A model generated the notes under the pieces. The model was given only the letters and a program-made list of their open reading frames with translations, was not told where the DNA came from and searched no databases. A program made the position numbers and the translations under genes. 64,000 nt of DNA from Erythroxylum novogranatense (Eukaryota; Streptophyta; Magnoliopsida; Malpighiales; Erythroxylaceae): assembly GCA_029891385.1 (NCBI GenBank), contig CM057228.1, positions 56,489,783 to 56,553,782 of the forward strand, written 5' to 3'. Shown one piece after another: positions 12,752-25,315 of this stretch; within the stretch, counting starts at the first letter, position 1; each line of letters begins with the position of its first letter.

Positions 12752-14809
12752 GTGGGTACCATATTTATTTTCGAAATTATAAGCTTTGTGAGTATTCTTG
12801 AAAATTTCCGAAAGTGAAAAGGGTTAGAAATGTATTGTTTCGGATATTTAAATGTATTGTTTTGAATATTTTTGATGACATTGAATGATTGTCTAATTGA
12901 TTTGAAAAATTTAGAAGAGAGACGTTTTTGAAAGTTATTGTTTATATTTTCGAAAAAATCAAGAAGGGAAGTATTTCAATGTCATTGCCTAAATTGATTT
13001 GATAAATTGATAAAAATTTCTGACGTAGGATTATGAATGAATTGAAAATTTGTGAGGAATATTGTATTCTTGGATTTTGATATTTAAGAAATTCTTTGTG
13101 TTTGAAACAATGACATATATTGCTTTTGACATTGTTTCTAAAGTGTCGTTTACGAAAAAGTTGACATTTCTAAATTTCAAATATTTGTGAAAGCGTGTAT
13201 CGAATACAGTTATGAAAAGATTTGAAAAGTTAAGGATTTCCGAAATTGTTTATAAAAGTGGTTGAAAAGTTTATGATTTTCGAAATTGTTATGAAAAGTG
13301 TTTGGAAAATTTATAATTTCCGCAATTGTTTATAAAACTGGTTGGAAAGCTTATGTTTCCGAAATTGTTTATAAAAGCGTTTGGAAAGTTTATAATTTTG
13401 AAAATGATGTATAAAAGTGTTTGAAAAAAATGATTTCAAATTGTTTATGTAAAAGTTGAAAATGCTATTATGTAGGTAAAGGTTGAACAATTTATGATTT
13501 CGAATACTATCGAATTAGTTATAAGATTTTGCTCATAAAAGGTTTGACAATTTAGAATACTTTTGAAATTATTTATAAAATATGGTTTATGAAAATGTTG
13601 GAAAAGTAGGATTTCTAAGTGCTTTTGAAATTAGTATAAAATATTAGTTATGTAAATATTGGAAAATTTTGATTTTAGTAAGATTAAATATCTTGCCTTT
13701 GGAATAATTGGAGAAATTTGTTATACGCGATTGGAGAAACCGAATGTTTTAAGTTCGAATGTGTTTAAGAAAAAGTGTACAAAGGTTTAATTTTCTTGTT
13801 TTCAAAAGATTTTGAAATTGCTTGAAAAATTTAGAAAGTAATGAATTTTAATGTTTAGAATGTTTTGGAAAAAGGTTACGAGTTTTAAAATGAATTGAGC
13901 TATGAAGAAGGGTTCGAAAGGATTCGACATTTTATGATTTCTAATGATTTAAGCAATTGCTTAATTTGTTAAATTCGTTAAGGCTCTTAATTGTTCATTC
14001 AATGATGATGAAATAAATGTTAAATTCGTTGTGTTTGAAGGTTTTAATCAAGATTAAAATTGTTGCATTCTAAAATAAATTGTGAATTTGCTATGTGAGA
14101 ATTTCTATATGAAATCATGTGCATTTTGGGAATGTCAAGTTGTTTGATATGACATTGTGTTGAATTATCGATGATTGCTACAATTGGTTCAATCTTCAAT
14201 GATTGAAAGTATGTTATGTGAATTACTTTGATGTGATGACATTATGAATGTGAATGTGTCTTGTATGACACGACACGAGGATTTGACTTTTTGAAAAGTG
14301 CCTTGGGCAATCTTTTTGTAAGAATGAATATGTGAATTATATGGGTTTGGTTAGGTCCCTCTGTAGAGTCGCGCAATCGCTCTCCTCTCGTTAGCCTTCT
14401 CCTACTGCTGCATGAGTGGCTTAGGAGTTCGATTTGGACTCCCCTCCGTTCACTACCGCACGTAACCGCTATGCATGAGGATTATGCAAGACGCTCTGTT
14501 AGGACCGACCCAAACCATTTGATGTGTTATATGATTTTGCTCTTTGTGTATTGTGATGCATTATGATGTTATGCATTCATATTTGAAATTGTGCATGATT
14601 TGTGAAAAGTTTGAGAACTTGAGAAAAATCTTAGAAAATGTTGATGAAGATTTATGAATGTTTTGAAAAGTTTGAAAAGAGTTTTTGGATAAATTTCCGA
14701 ATTGGGAAAGGTTTAAAAAGTTTGAAAAGACAATTTTCGCTTATGTTTCATTTATAAGTATGTTACCCATTGAGCTGTCAAGCTCACCCCCTTTCATCCC
14801 CATCTCCAG
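12752..14809 (+). other. candidate intron in LTR H
   Basis: Donor-like CATGAG then GTGGGTACC at 12752. Acceptor-like region GCTCACCCCCTTTCATCCCC then ATCTCCAG ending 14809. Length 2058 nt, about three times the other LTR candidates, filled with AT-rich GAAAAGTTT-type repeats (about 13200-13700). The flanks match LTR E in layout. Inferred. Confidence 0.35.
13200..13690 (+). repeat. degenerate ~55-60 bp tandem repeats
   Basis: The phrase TTGTTTATAAAAGTGGTTG followed by AAAAGTTTATGATTTCCGAAA recurs with variation (for example near 13248, 13310, 13360 and 13412). It explains the extra length of the candidate intron in LTR H. No coding content seen. Confidence 0.5.
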
Positions 14810-15676
14810 GTTTCGAGCAGGAGATCGGATGAATACGGTCAAGACGTCAGTTCGACATTTATATGTTTTTGTAATTTGTATATGGCTTGGAATGCCATTT
14901 ATGCTTATAAAGTATCTGGATGTATTCGAATTTGAGTATGGAAATGAGCTATGAGATTTGTTTATGATTATAAGTAGATTGTGTGATTGATTTATGAATT
15001 TTGGATGTATGAGGTTGTTTAGAAATGGGATATGATTGTGACTTGAATTATGGATTGAGATTATGAAGTGTTTTAGATATAAGATTGCGTTATTGCTGGT
15101 GTTTGGATTCCGGACGGGAGGTCCGATGACTCTGAGTGGTGTTTGGATATATAGAAGTGTATGTTTTTGACTTGCAGAAATTTTCAGGCTGTCAAAATAC
15201 AGCCGTTATGTTGCCCGATTTTCGAGAAAATCGGGTTATGGCAAAATAAGAATAAGTATAAGAATATGATTAAGAAGTTAGCTTTACTAAAGATAAGTGT
15301 TTAGTAAACGATGAAATTTTGGGAGAAAGAGTTTATGAATTGAGTTTGATTAAGGGTAAATTCCTAAAGGAAAATGGGAATGGTTTTGTATAAAGAGGAA
15401 GGAATGACTAAGGTTGAAAAAAAAAAATTATATCGGGTTTTTCAGATTAGTCTTAGGGCTTCCAACGCGTCGCGATATACTTTTCTAAGATACTTGTAAG
15501 AAGATGTCGGACATTTGTTTCAGTGGGATTCCGAGTTTGATTTGCTTCAGTTTCGTTTCGCTTCAATTGCGATAAGACTTTCGTTTTTCGATTCAATTTC
15601 TGTTTTTGATTCTGTTTGCTCCGTTTCCGTTTCCGTCTTCCGGTTGGGATCCGGTTCCTGAGATCGGGTCCCAACA

Positions 15677-16278
15677 TGTAAAATGGATCTTTCCGCTCTA
15701 TATCTCCTTTTTGGGTTTATGGGAAGGACACAGAGGAAAAAGGCCAGTTATTGGTCACTCACAAAAAAGGTATCAAAATGTTAAAATCTAGCATCACTAT
15801 AAGAAAATTTTAAAAAAAAAGTAGCCCTTAATGACAAGGATATCAAATCTATAATCACAAAAAATAGAGAAAAAAACTTATAAACTCGAGTATCAAGGGA
15901 TTTCAACCAAACATCCTAGTAAAGACAACGTATTTTTCACTGTATATGGAAGCATATTGCCATGGGTTAGATAGAGAAAATCTTCTTCTTTCTCTCTAAC
16001 CTCCTCCTCCCTTTACCTCCCTTGGATTGTTTATCCTCCATCCTCCTTCTGAATCTTTCGGTCCAATCCATCTCCTCTCCCTGCTGCCACTTCTTACCCT
16101 TTGCCTCTCATTTTTGCTATCCTTTTAGTTTTGTCCTTGATTACATTCCTTATTGGTACTCGAGGTCTCCTGGAAAGTACTTTAAGGGTAATTTGAGAAT
16201 TTTACTCCTTCCCCCTTCTCAAGTTACTATTTTTGGTAACTATTTTTTGAAAACCCATTCCGCTAGCATCAATAGAGG
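15677..16278. other. no gene recognised
   Basis: AT-rich and pyrimidine-rich DNA flanking LTR H. A CACTATAAGAAAA start at 15795 resembles a CACTA-transposon end, but I could not find a convincing partner. Nothing else recognised. The last eight bases (16271-16278) are the SINE target duplication. Confidence 0.5.
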
Positions 16279-16535
16279 GACTTTTTTTTTTTGATAACTC
16301 AGGGTTCGGGTTTGGCCCGACTACCTGGGACTTATGAGTCACCCACTCAAACTCATAGATAGATAAATCTGGGTCTGATCCTAATCAATATCAGAGGTAC
16401 CTGCATCAAGGATAGGTCGTCATTATCAGGAGGATTACATCACTTCAAATAGAAGCTGCTCCACCCAAGGTTCGAACCCACAACCTCTCACAATCCTCTC
16501 CTCCTTTCTACCGCTAGGTTACCCCGTGAGTGGGT
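16279..16535 (-). mobile_element. tRNA-derived SINE with target-site duplication
   Basis: Reading the minus strand from 16535: an A-box-like TAACCTAGCGGTA (16521-16509), a B box GGGTTCGAACC (16479-16469), a ~190-bp unrelated body, then an A-rich tail (poly-T on the plus strand, 16282-16292). These are the internal RNA polymerase III promoter and 3' tail of a plant tRNA-derived SINE. The direct repeat AATAGAGG lies on both sides (16271-16278 and 16536-16543), as expected for target-primed insertion. It encodes no protein and would depend on a LINE reverse transcriptase. Confidence 0.85.
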
Positions 16536-16543
16536 AATAGAGG

Positions 16544-17699
16544 TTGGCAAAGAACGTAGGTAGTTTTGATACTCTTTTAGGGATAAACATAGCTTGTCAT
16601 ATGGTTATTGTCATTTGTCAACCTTGATAAATTGATATAAAATAAATTAGTTAGGAATGTCAATAAAGTTTATATTTCCATGTGGTGGGGGAGAGAGTGG
16701 TTAAAGCATGAGAGGAGGAGGAGAGAGTATAGCCTTTAACTAATAGCAGAGGCACCTCAAGTACAAGAGATGACATCAAGTACGAGATTTCTTACCTATA
16801 CTATATCAATTGTTTTAGAGAGGATGATAAAATCATTCTTGACATTAAAAAAAGAAATAAGGACGCAACCTTATGCTATAGGGGATGTAAAGGAAGTTAA
16901 ATAAGGATAATGGTTATGACGAATGGAGCAAGTGACTATCGACTATTTTAGCATATGGGGTACTATGAAAAGCCTCCATAACCTTTAATGATGCCAAAGG
17001 TAAACAATGATCATAATGAAGAGCTTGCTAGGCTAGAGGAACCAGATCCTATTTGATTCCCTTAACCCAGAGCTTCCTCGAGATGACATTATAATGACAT
17101 TATTTTGGTCAATGATACAAAAATAAATTTATTTTGGTGATACGACTTAGGCCTTTTAAGTATTTTAAATAGGACTAAGTCAACTCCTAGGTCATGGCCC
17201 AACCTAAAGACTAGTTGATCTTTGTCTAGCTCGTTGACTTCAGGCCAACATTAGTTAGGATGGTCTAGTTTAGGCTAAAAAATGTCATCCTTAGCCTGAT
17301 GTGGGTTAAAATTATGTCATCTTTTCTTTCCAGATTGTACATTTTAATAATTTATTTTCCTCTTGTATTCTCCACTCAAGTTTTTATATTTTTATTTGGT
17401 CATTTACTTGTGTTAAGTACTTTATTTCAATTTATCTTTATCTTTCATTTTCTCTATGTTTTATTTTGGTTGTCAATAATTAGCTTGTTGTAAGGCATAA
17501 CTTAATTTTAGATGTCAATTGTATTTACCATAGGTAATAGACAGCATATATATGGCTAAAGAAGTTTCTTTCTTACTCATTAATTTTCCTCCCTCTTTGA
17601 TATTCGATTCTCCTTAATTTTTGCTTATACTATCCATATTTAGTATATTGAGGATAATTTAGAAATTTAGTACAAGGAAATAATTAATTATTTTAACCT
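16544..17699. other. no gene recognised
   Basis: AT-rich intergenic DNA. Open frames are short and hydrophobic by composition (for example 17299-17493) and show no family motif. Confidence 0.5.
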
Positions 17700-20600
17700 A
17701 GTATATTTTACCTTGGTGAATTAAATTGATACAATTAGCTTAAGAGGCAACAATTCTGAGAATTTTTGCATCAAATAAGAGTAGTTAAGATTATTGGTCA
17801 AAGGTTTGATTGGTTTTGATGTAATTAGTTTAGGTAAATAGGCAGGAGCATTAAAAACTGACTTAGCTTTGATTTGATCTAATAATTTGAAAATGGATGT
17901 TGAATGTGCATCATGACACTTTGTGTAATTCTAATTTAGAGTTAGAAGTGAGTTATTTTGTAACCATTTTAGCATCCCATCAATAAATAAAAAATATGTG
18001 ACTAAGTGAGCAAAATGAATTCACTATGTTGATGTTAACTAAATTAACAGGTTTAAATTTAAAGAGTGATTTATAATTACTACAACTATCTAAATACCTA
18101 ACTAGTTGATGAGCAATGCAACTAAAAGGATGATGGATAGTCTTGATTTCTTTAATTGATTTATTGGATCTTCCCTAGAATTGCTGCCTATTTAAGCAAA
18201 GAGTGACAAGAATTGATTTGCTTAAAAACAAATAAAAGTTTAAGTGGGGGATATTTGATATGAAAAAAATAAATATATTATGTTAAGCATTTTAGTTGAT
18301 TTTCATGTTAAATTACCTTGCCAAATTTATTTTTTAATTTCTTTTTTAGTAATTGAGATAAAGTGCCTTGAGTTGAGATTATTTAAGAACCAAAGCTTAT
18401 TTTAAACAAGAATATAAAGAAAATAACAATTCTTAAAGGAACATAAAATGACCCATGCCTATATGCAAGCATATGTCCTATATGGTTAAGTGCAGTAAAA
18501 GGTATAGCCTAGAACATGACTTGGAGAGAGACAGTATGGCATTGAAGGAAGTCCATAAAACAATATATCTTAAGAGGCATTTATGTTTAAGAGAAATAAA
18601 TTGATCCATAGTCTAGGGATACTTCCATGCCAAAGATTGTATCTTCCCCCGTATGAAATAGATAGATCCATGGTCATGGCTTACACTATGTATAAAGGTA
18701 GGAAAATGCATGTAAAGTTTAAAAAAAACTCTAATTTTTGGAAGAATTTATACTTGAGACTCATATTTTTCTCTTTAGAGGTTAGGGTTAATTATAAAGA
18801 GGTTTAATAACTTGGAAGAGGCCAATTTCAAGGCTATTTTATTAAAAAATCAAGATTTAGATGTTATCTTAATGGATCAAGTTATCACGAAATCAAGATT
18901 TTAATTTAGATTTATTTCTATCATTTTTTCCTTGTCTTTTTCTATTACTTTCATTGCTTTGACTATGATTCATAGCTAAACACTTTTATATGTTTTAGTT
19001 AGGAAAACCCTAGTTTTTTTTTATAAACTAACTTGTTTACTATATGAAACATGATATAATTCTAAAAATTGTCACTGATTATTCTTAATACTTACTTTAA
19101 TTATTTGGCTATTAAAATTGTTCTTAATTCACTTGTAAGCACCTCGAGGGAGTCTACTTGTTAGTAGACCATTACTTATGTAATAAGGATTGAACAGGGT
19201 GCTTGAGAGAGACCTACGTGGTCTTTTTGGAGTTAAAGTGAAACCTTTTTATATAATTTTATAGATCTTAGAATATTCAAAGGAGTGTTAGCTTGATAGA
19301 GATACATGTTAAACAACTGTAGAGTAGATAATTGTAGTTTGAGAGAGTACAATTTCAATGTTTATGGGATATTGTTAGTCTAGTTTAATATATACATTCT
19401 AGGTTAATCAAATTTTGAAATCAAATGTAATACTAAAGGAAATATTTACCTAAATATTAATATTAGATTAAATTGCCTTTTGACAATTTGTCTCATTATT
19501 GGTTATTTTGGCTACTAATTTAGGTTTTTATTTATATTTATTTAATCAAAATATATCTAAACCACTCTTTTATTTATTTGGTTCAGACTAATTGATAAAT
19601 TTAGGTTTTCTAATCAACATTGCATTCTCGAGGGTTGACTCCTTGTTACCACTGTATTAGTTGCTAATAAAAATGCACTTACCTTAATTGTAGGTAGATT
19701 AGTAATTGGAAAATACTATAACTAGATAGAGAAAACACCCATCACATACAGATATTTAAAAGAACCTATTTATAGATTGACCTAGGCACTCATATTAAGG
19801 ATTGGATAAGGTAATATAAATAAATCTACATGATGCCTCTAGTATTAGGTTAACATTTTATGACATTTTATAGAAATTAGTGCATTATTAAATATATAAT
19901 TCATATATAAATATTATTTAATCAATCGAAGGATATGTGGCTATATATTGAAAAGTGATAGTTTACTACATTAGGAGATTTCATTGGTTTAAGTTATGAA
20001 ATCTTTAAATAACTAATCATGAGTACAAGATGAAGCAATGAGGAACAATTATTTAGATGCTTATATTATTTAATATCTTTTATTAATTAGTTTCTTTTTA
20101 ATAAAATATTGATTTGTTTAATACAATATAGGTTTCGGTTGAACAATCAAATTCTCTCTTTAGTGTTGACTAGATAGACATAGTACTTTTTTTTCTTGTA
20201 GGAGTGATACTTTTATTATCAATTCATTACCATATAATGATAAGTCCATTTGCATAGAGTTGATAGTATTAAGGTAGAAAACCATTATCACGTTTTTAGT
20301 ATTGTTGTCAGCAATATAAGTGATATTAAAAGACTCGATCATTATTAATCTAGTAGTTTTTATTTATTTTATATTTCTTCTATCTCATTTTATAAATTCT
20401 TTATTCAATTAATAAATATTAATTTTCTCTACTTATGTCATCTTGATTTTAGGTTTGTAGCACTCGAATGATGGAATAATTTGTTTGTGCAAGATAAAAC
20501 ATGTTAATATAGAGGGAGAGCATATAAGCATGTTTAGATTATGCAAAGCTATTACTTATGGAGACATAGTCCAACATAGCTGGGCCAATAGTTGTAGCAA

Positions 20601-23370
20601 ATAACTTTAAGATCAAGCCAAGCATTATCAAAATATTGCAAAAATTTATACGACATAATAGTTTATCGGATGAAGATCCTAATGCATATATAGCCAATTC
20701 TTATAGATATGTGATATGTTTAAGATAAATAGATCAACTGAAGATGTCATACTGTTGAGGTATGTTCAATACGCATGCAGTTACAACATTGATAACTTAG
20801 GTAGAGGATTTGATAAAGAAAATTGATAACTTAAGTGGTGCAATGACACTAACTCAGACATTATGAAGTGAATAGAGTGTGTTAAGACATTATGGCAATA
20901 ATTATCAAGTTAGCAACCCTCTTTTCGTGACAAATAAATAACTTACCTACTTGAAAAGGTACCAACAATCTCAAAACAACTCCTACCAAAATAGGTATAA
21001 TTTAGAATGGATAAATTATCTAAACTTTGCTTGGAGCAACCCCTACCAAAACATGTACAATTTAAAATGGATAAATTATTTAAACTTTGCTTGGATTAAC
21101 CAAAACAATCTAGTGAGTGGCACAAATTCAAGACCAAAAAACTCCTAAGATTTTAACAAGAATCCTATTGTACTAGCTTGAATGTTAGTTATTGGTAAAC
21201 TAGTTCATGTGACTTCTGAGAGGTTTGAATGATTAGAATGAAAGGTTGATTAATTGACAATTTCAAACAAGCATTTAGAGTTTCAAATTGGAAAATTAGT
21301 CATTCCTATCAATTATCAAGGGAAAGACTCCTTATAAAGGATACATAAAATAATTCTAAAGGAACAGGTGATTGAGATCACTTGGAAGAGTGGCAAGGAG
21401 CCTAAAGAGAAGAAAGAAAAGAAGATAGTTAGAGAAGAAGAATCCATCTTCAGTAATTTGAGATGAGAAAATTCATTCTCTTTCTATTGACGATTCCTAC
21501 TATGATTCTGATGTCCTAGATATTAATGTTTATAATTCTTTATTGGAAATCATCAAACATGGTGTATTAACATATTGCACCATACAAGAAAGAGGTGCAT
21601 AACGTGAAGATGAGTAGGAGCCACATAAGTATAAGAAGGCATGGGTGAGAGAATTAATGATCAATGGAAGAAAATCTTCACATAACATCTACATAATTTT
21701 GAAGGAAGAGGGCTACGATTCTATTGTCTAATTTCATAAACAAAAATAAGGACAAAGTCCAATTAAATGATTTTAAAGAAGCATATATTGGAAGACAAAT
21801 CAATTGTATAGTTTAATTTTATATGTTTATTTTATTTTATTTCTTATAGTTTTTGTTTTAAGTGTTTTCGATTTTATTGTTTGGACTTATAAAACCTTTT
21901 ATATTTCTTTATTTTCCTTCCTTTCCTCCACTGTTTTGCTTGTTATTTAATTTTATGTGCTTTATATATGTGTCTTAAGGAAAATGTACAATTTAAGTAT
22001 GAGGAGGGTTTACTTTCTGCCATAGAATGAGAAATATTCTCCAATTCTAAAACATAAAATATGAAAGTTAAGATAATTAAGGTGATTCATTAGATGTTTA
22101 AATTAGTTTATAATTTAACTATATTAAGTTGATAAATGCGCTACCAATGAGTAGTTTATTTAAATTTTGACTTAACATTATTAAGAATGATGTCACCATC
22201 TATATGATCTTAAAATGATTTGAGGTTAGAATTTTGCTTAACAAGGAGAGTATTATGTCATATCAATTGTGAACTTATATGATAAACAAATTGAATAAAG
22301 TTGAGAATTAATAAATTTTATTCCACTTATTTTATCCAAGTTATGAGTAGTAGTATTTGAAAATATGACCTAACTAAGTAACCAAACAAAGTGTACATCT
22401 TCATATCAAAATATTAAGATGACATTTCAAACAACCTCATCATATTTAACAAAAAAAATTAAAACATTTATTTTAGTTTGTTTTCAATACAATTTGTTAA
22501 TCATTCATTGGCTTATATTTTTATTCACTTTATTTTTATTTTACAAAAGGGTGTAATTATTTGAATTAAGTTGTTATTTGAAAGATTATTAGGCTAAGAT
22601 TAAATTACAAGTAATATAAGTATATAGAAACCTAAGTAATTGATGAATAATGTCATTAGAAGAATAATGATCATACTTGGTTACTTCATTGAATTGTGAT
22701 TTCTCTTGAAATTGAAGCTAACTTAGGTAGATAACTTTAAGGTAGATTTTCTTGAAGATAAGCAAAATTCAAAGTTTAGAGATATTTAATGTATGTTTAG
22801 AGTACATATATTTTACTTAGTATCTTATAATAATTTCTTATCCAAAATATTTTTCTTTAATAAATTTTGTATTATGTTTTAGGTGATCTTATATAGGTAA
22901 TCTGGGAATGATGTTAGCTAAGGGTTGAAGAGATTATAAGTCAAAACAAGGAGAAAAATCATCTTTGGCTAAACACAAGTAAGTACTATGTGCCAAATCA
23001 TGTTTCTCTCTAAAAACATGAAATGAAGAAATAGCTCGAAATGCGGATATATTGGAGGCATCGTTACATAGCAGAAGAAGTACAAAGGAGTACCTAACCT
23101 AGAACACAGGTGTATATGTACCCCTATTCCTCTTTGGAAGAAGAAGAATTGAAGAACATTAAAGTACTTGGCTTAGGACATGATCATGTTTGTGATAGAC
23201 ATCCTATTGAAAGCGTAAAAAAAACCTAAATTCAGAAGACCATCTTTAATTTAGTTTTAGTCCAATATTTATTTTTTAAAAGTTTTAATTAAGGTTAACA
23301 TTTTTGGAGAGAGGAAAAGCTTTAGACGATAGAGAGAAAGATCTATAATCATCCAACGAAGTCAAATCTA
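17700..23370 (+). mobile_element. decayed Ty3/gypsy (Athila/Tat-like) remnants
   Basis: Three signals mark old gypsy DNA. A gag fossil lies at 20594-21150. Degenerate pre-LTR motifs of the type 'caagcaaa...ttcaagttTgggggTattTgata' occur at about 18226-18260 and 22745-22795, where such elements keep a purine tract before the 3' LTR; a third, AATTTAAGTATGAGGAGGG, is near 21990. The blocks before the first two (about 18080-18250 and 22640-22790) resemble each other, suggesting two related 3' ends. LTR borders are too eroded to set. No RT or integrase was recognised. Confidence 0.5.
20594..21150 (+). pseudogene. fossil retrotransposon gag (Athila/Tat-like)
   Basis: A translation beginning at 20594 reads NNFKIKPSIIKILQKF and soon after DEDPNAYIANSYRYV. 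This matches the layout of the plant Retrotrans_gag domain (a 'NFEIKP...I..I' segment, then 'DPNAHI..F'). Stops follow. Downstream, the open frame 20951-21148 holds YNLEWINYLNFAW and then YNLKWINYLNFAW, corresponding to the 'YNPGWRNHPNFSW' motif after gag in Athila-like elements. The motif is tandemly duplicated with an exact 60-bp period (20981-21040 and 21041-21100), whereas I know it as a single copy. No zinc knuckle or protease is readable. Not functional. Confidence 0.6.
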
Positions 23371-23391
23371 ATAAGAGATTAAGACCCTGTT

Positions 23392-23520
23392 TGGCAAACA
23401 ACTGATTGCATTAGCTGTTAGCTGATAGTTGATTCTATCAATTAATTTGACCAGTTGATTGTATTAGCTGTTTGTTAGAGATATTTGGTAAAATTAATTG
23501 TTTTATATTAGTTGTTTATG
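23392..23520 (+). mobile_element. MITE-like end, probably hAT type
   Basis: Starts GACCCTGTTTGGCAAACA and continues with repeated TTAGCTGTTAGCTGATAG-type words, a layout common at the ends of plant hAT-related MITEs. I could not find the opposite inverted end or a target duplication, so it may be truncated. Confidence 0.4.
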
Positions 23521-23678
23521 TGTAAAATGACTTATAAGGATATGACTTTTAAAAAAATTATAAGGGTATAAATATTATATATCTTAGTATTTCGTTGAAT
23601 AGTCTTATAGAATTTAAATTTTAGATATTTAATTCTACAAAATTAAATTTATAACTTTAATAAAAAACACAAAACAGC

Positions 23679-23743
<65 letters not shown>

Positions 23744-23744
23744 G
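23679..23744. repeat. (ATT)n microsatellite, about 22 units
   Basis: An uninterrupted run of ATT triplets inside AT-rich DNA, directly readable. Confidence 0.97.
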
Positions 23745-24389
23745 ATTCCATTAATTAAACTATTAAGTTTTTATATTTAATATGATTTGTTTTAATATTA
23801 TTTATATATAGATAAATTATCATATCAAATTTTTAAAATTAAAATAAGGTAACATTAAAGTTTAGATTTGGAATATAATACACTCAATTTAAGATACTAG
23901 CCTTTTGCTTAAGAAATAAGAAGTAATATATATTAATAGAATATTGCATTATTTTTTATTCTTATATAGAACTAAATTATTAAATATCAAAAATTGAAGG
24001 ATCAATATTAAATTACCTAAATATTTTAAGTAAAATTTATGAAATGCATCGTTTTTATAGCATAGTTAAAGTCACCACTTGAACCTCCTTGATTTTGCAT
24101 TACCATCTTTTTAACATAAACTTATATTCTAGCCAAGCATAGTTGATGAGTTATACACTATTTCAGACCAAGCTGAACGAAGGATATCAACCATTAAGGT
24201 GGATCTATGGAAGTTCACCAGCATAACAAGCTTGAAGGAAACAAAAAGTTGTGAAACTTCTAGTTTTGAAGCAGTTAGGTATCAGTTAAATAAGAAGGAA
24301 GTAAAAAGGAACTACTGTGCATAACGCTTTATTGTTTTAGAATACGTGAGACTTGAAAGAAAGACCATTCCCATGAACACGGTCATCAA
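23745..24389. other. no gene recognised
   Basis: AT-rich DNA. Near its right end is the first copy of a direct repeat, CCATGAACACGGTCATCAAT (24370 on). The second copy, at about 24459, lies inside the neighbouring ORF. Confidence 0.4.
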
Positions 24390-24725
24390 TCACTCAAGAG
24401 AGTTCCATTCTCCTTCATCGTAAATGTTAGCTAGTCCTAGGTTGGAAGTGCTACCAATCCCATGAACACGATCATCAATCACCTCCAGTGCCTTGTTTTC
24501 CATGGTGCTGATGTTGTCTTCTTGTATTTTAAGCATTCCTCGATCAATAAACTCCATAAGAACCCTGTGGCCCTTCATATATTCTTTCTTTGTGCAATCT
24601 GTAAAACCAAGAGATAACACTTCAGCTTTGGACAAGCCCCCCAACTCAGTCATTTCCCCTATTACTTCACCAAGCACTTTCTTATAAAGCTTGGTTGGAA
24701 TGGCTGCAAGTTCCATAAAATTCAT
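24390..24725 (-). CDS. hypothetical protein or exon fragment
   Basis: An open frame of 111 residues that I do not recognise. It is mostly helical and charged; the middle (about residues 28-62: GGLSKAEVLSLGF, then KEYMKGHRVLMEFIDRGML) looks like a small folded domain, more protein-like than other short frames here. TTGCAG just after the second methionine codon could be a splice acceptor, so the start may be an internal exon boundary. VIDDRVHGI near the C-terminus is encoded by a repeat whose second copy lies just past the stop in another frame. It shares the strand of formate dehydrogenase (28739-29079), but the hAT element separates them. It could be a gene fragment or chance. Confidence 0.3.
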   Translation of the reverse strand: MNFMELAAIPTKLYKKVLGEVIGEMTELGGLSKAEVLSLGFTDCTKKEYMKGHRVLMEFIDRGMLKIQEDNISTMENKALEVIDDRVHGIGSTSNLGLANIYDEGEWNSLE

Positions 24726-25307
24726 AACAAAAGGTAACTTGAAATTAAGTCATTGCTACTATAAAGAAAAGAAATTATAGCCAAAGGCCAGCTAAAGCTT
24801 TCATGCCAAGGAAAAAAGATTTTAGAGGCTTTTGTAAGAACACCAAACTATTTTCTAACAAAATAAGCCCGCACTATTTTGTACTTCTTCACCCACCACA
24901 TGATTGAATCTTATTGATGCTAGGTATACACCAGAGCAGACATATACAAAGAAGTGCATGATCAGATAATTAGCAATAACAAAACAAATCCTTGAAATTT
25001 CTAATACAAAAAGATTTGACTTGATAGAAGGAGAGAAACATAAACCTCTAAAGGGGTCTTGACACAAATTTATGAAAAAAAAGCAACATCTATGACAGAT
25101 CTATGATCATTCATCGTATCAAAATGTGAGATTGCAAAAAAAAAGGAAGATCAGTATTAAGGGTTTAGTTCTTTTCTCCCTCATTATCCCAAATCACTGG
25201 ACGAGGAGTCTTCTTTTTATTTCAATGCTTATACTGTAACCTCTCTTGAAATTAATCATATCAGTTTGCGAGAGACAAAAGTGGGAATTGTGGAGGAGGA
25301 AACTTAA
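24726..25307. other. no gene recognised
   Basis: AT-rich DNA between the unassigned ORF and the hAT insertion. A short minus-strand reading near 25225-25165 (TPRPVIWDNEGEKN, then a stop) could be an exon but cannot be supported further. Confidence 0.35.
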
Positions 25308-25315
25308 GTAGTAAT
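25308..25315. repeat. hAT target-site duplication, left copy
   Basis: GTAGTAAT, repeated at 28439-28446 on the other side of the element. Eight bases is the hAT signature. Confidence 0.9.

Larger units (their letters stand above)
11055..15676 (+). repeat. large LTR fragment or solo LTR (LTR H), interrupted by element A
   Basis: The sequence carries blocks typical of the long LTRs in this window: repeated AAGTTGTAG phrases, ATCCGATTGACTCGATTATCGG (11609 on), a donor-like site (12752), TTGAGCTGTCAAGCTCACCCC (14770 on) and an acceptor-like CTCCAG. It ends GGGTCCCAACA at 15676, matching GGGGTCCAACA at the end of LTR E (45112). No primer-binding site follows, so it is a 3' LTR or a solo LTR. Its 5' start is left of element A, outside the window. 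A TATAAG at about 12169 followed by a purine-rich leader is a plausible promoter. Confidence 0.65.

Noticed and set aside
17299..17493. Hydrophobic 64-residue ORF
   Set aside because: T-rich DNA gives F, L and I codons by composition; no start context, motif or neighbouring gene supports it.
15795..20208. Possible CACTA transposon (CACTATAAGAAAA at 15795 and TTTTTTTTCTTGTAG near 20187-20201)
   Set aside because: The ends match only loosely, the right one has extra bases before GTG, no matching 3-bp duplication is present, and no transposase lies between.
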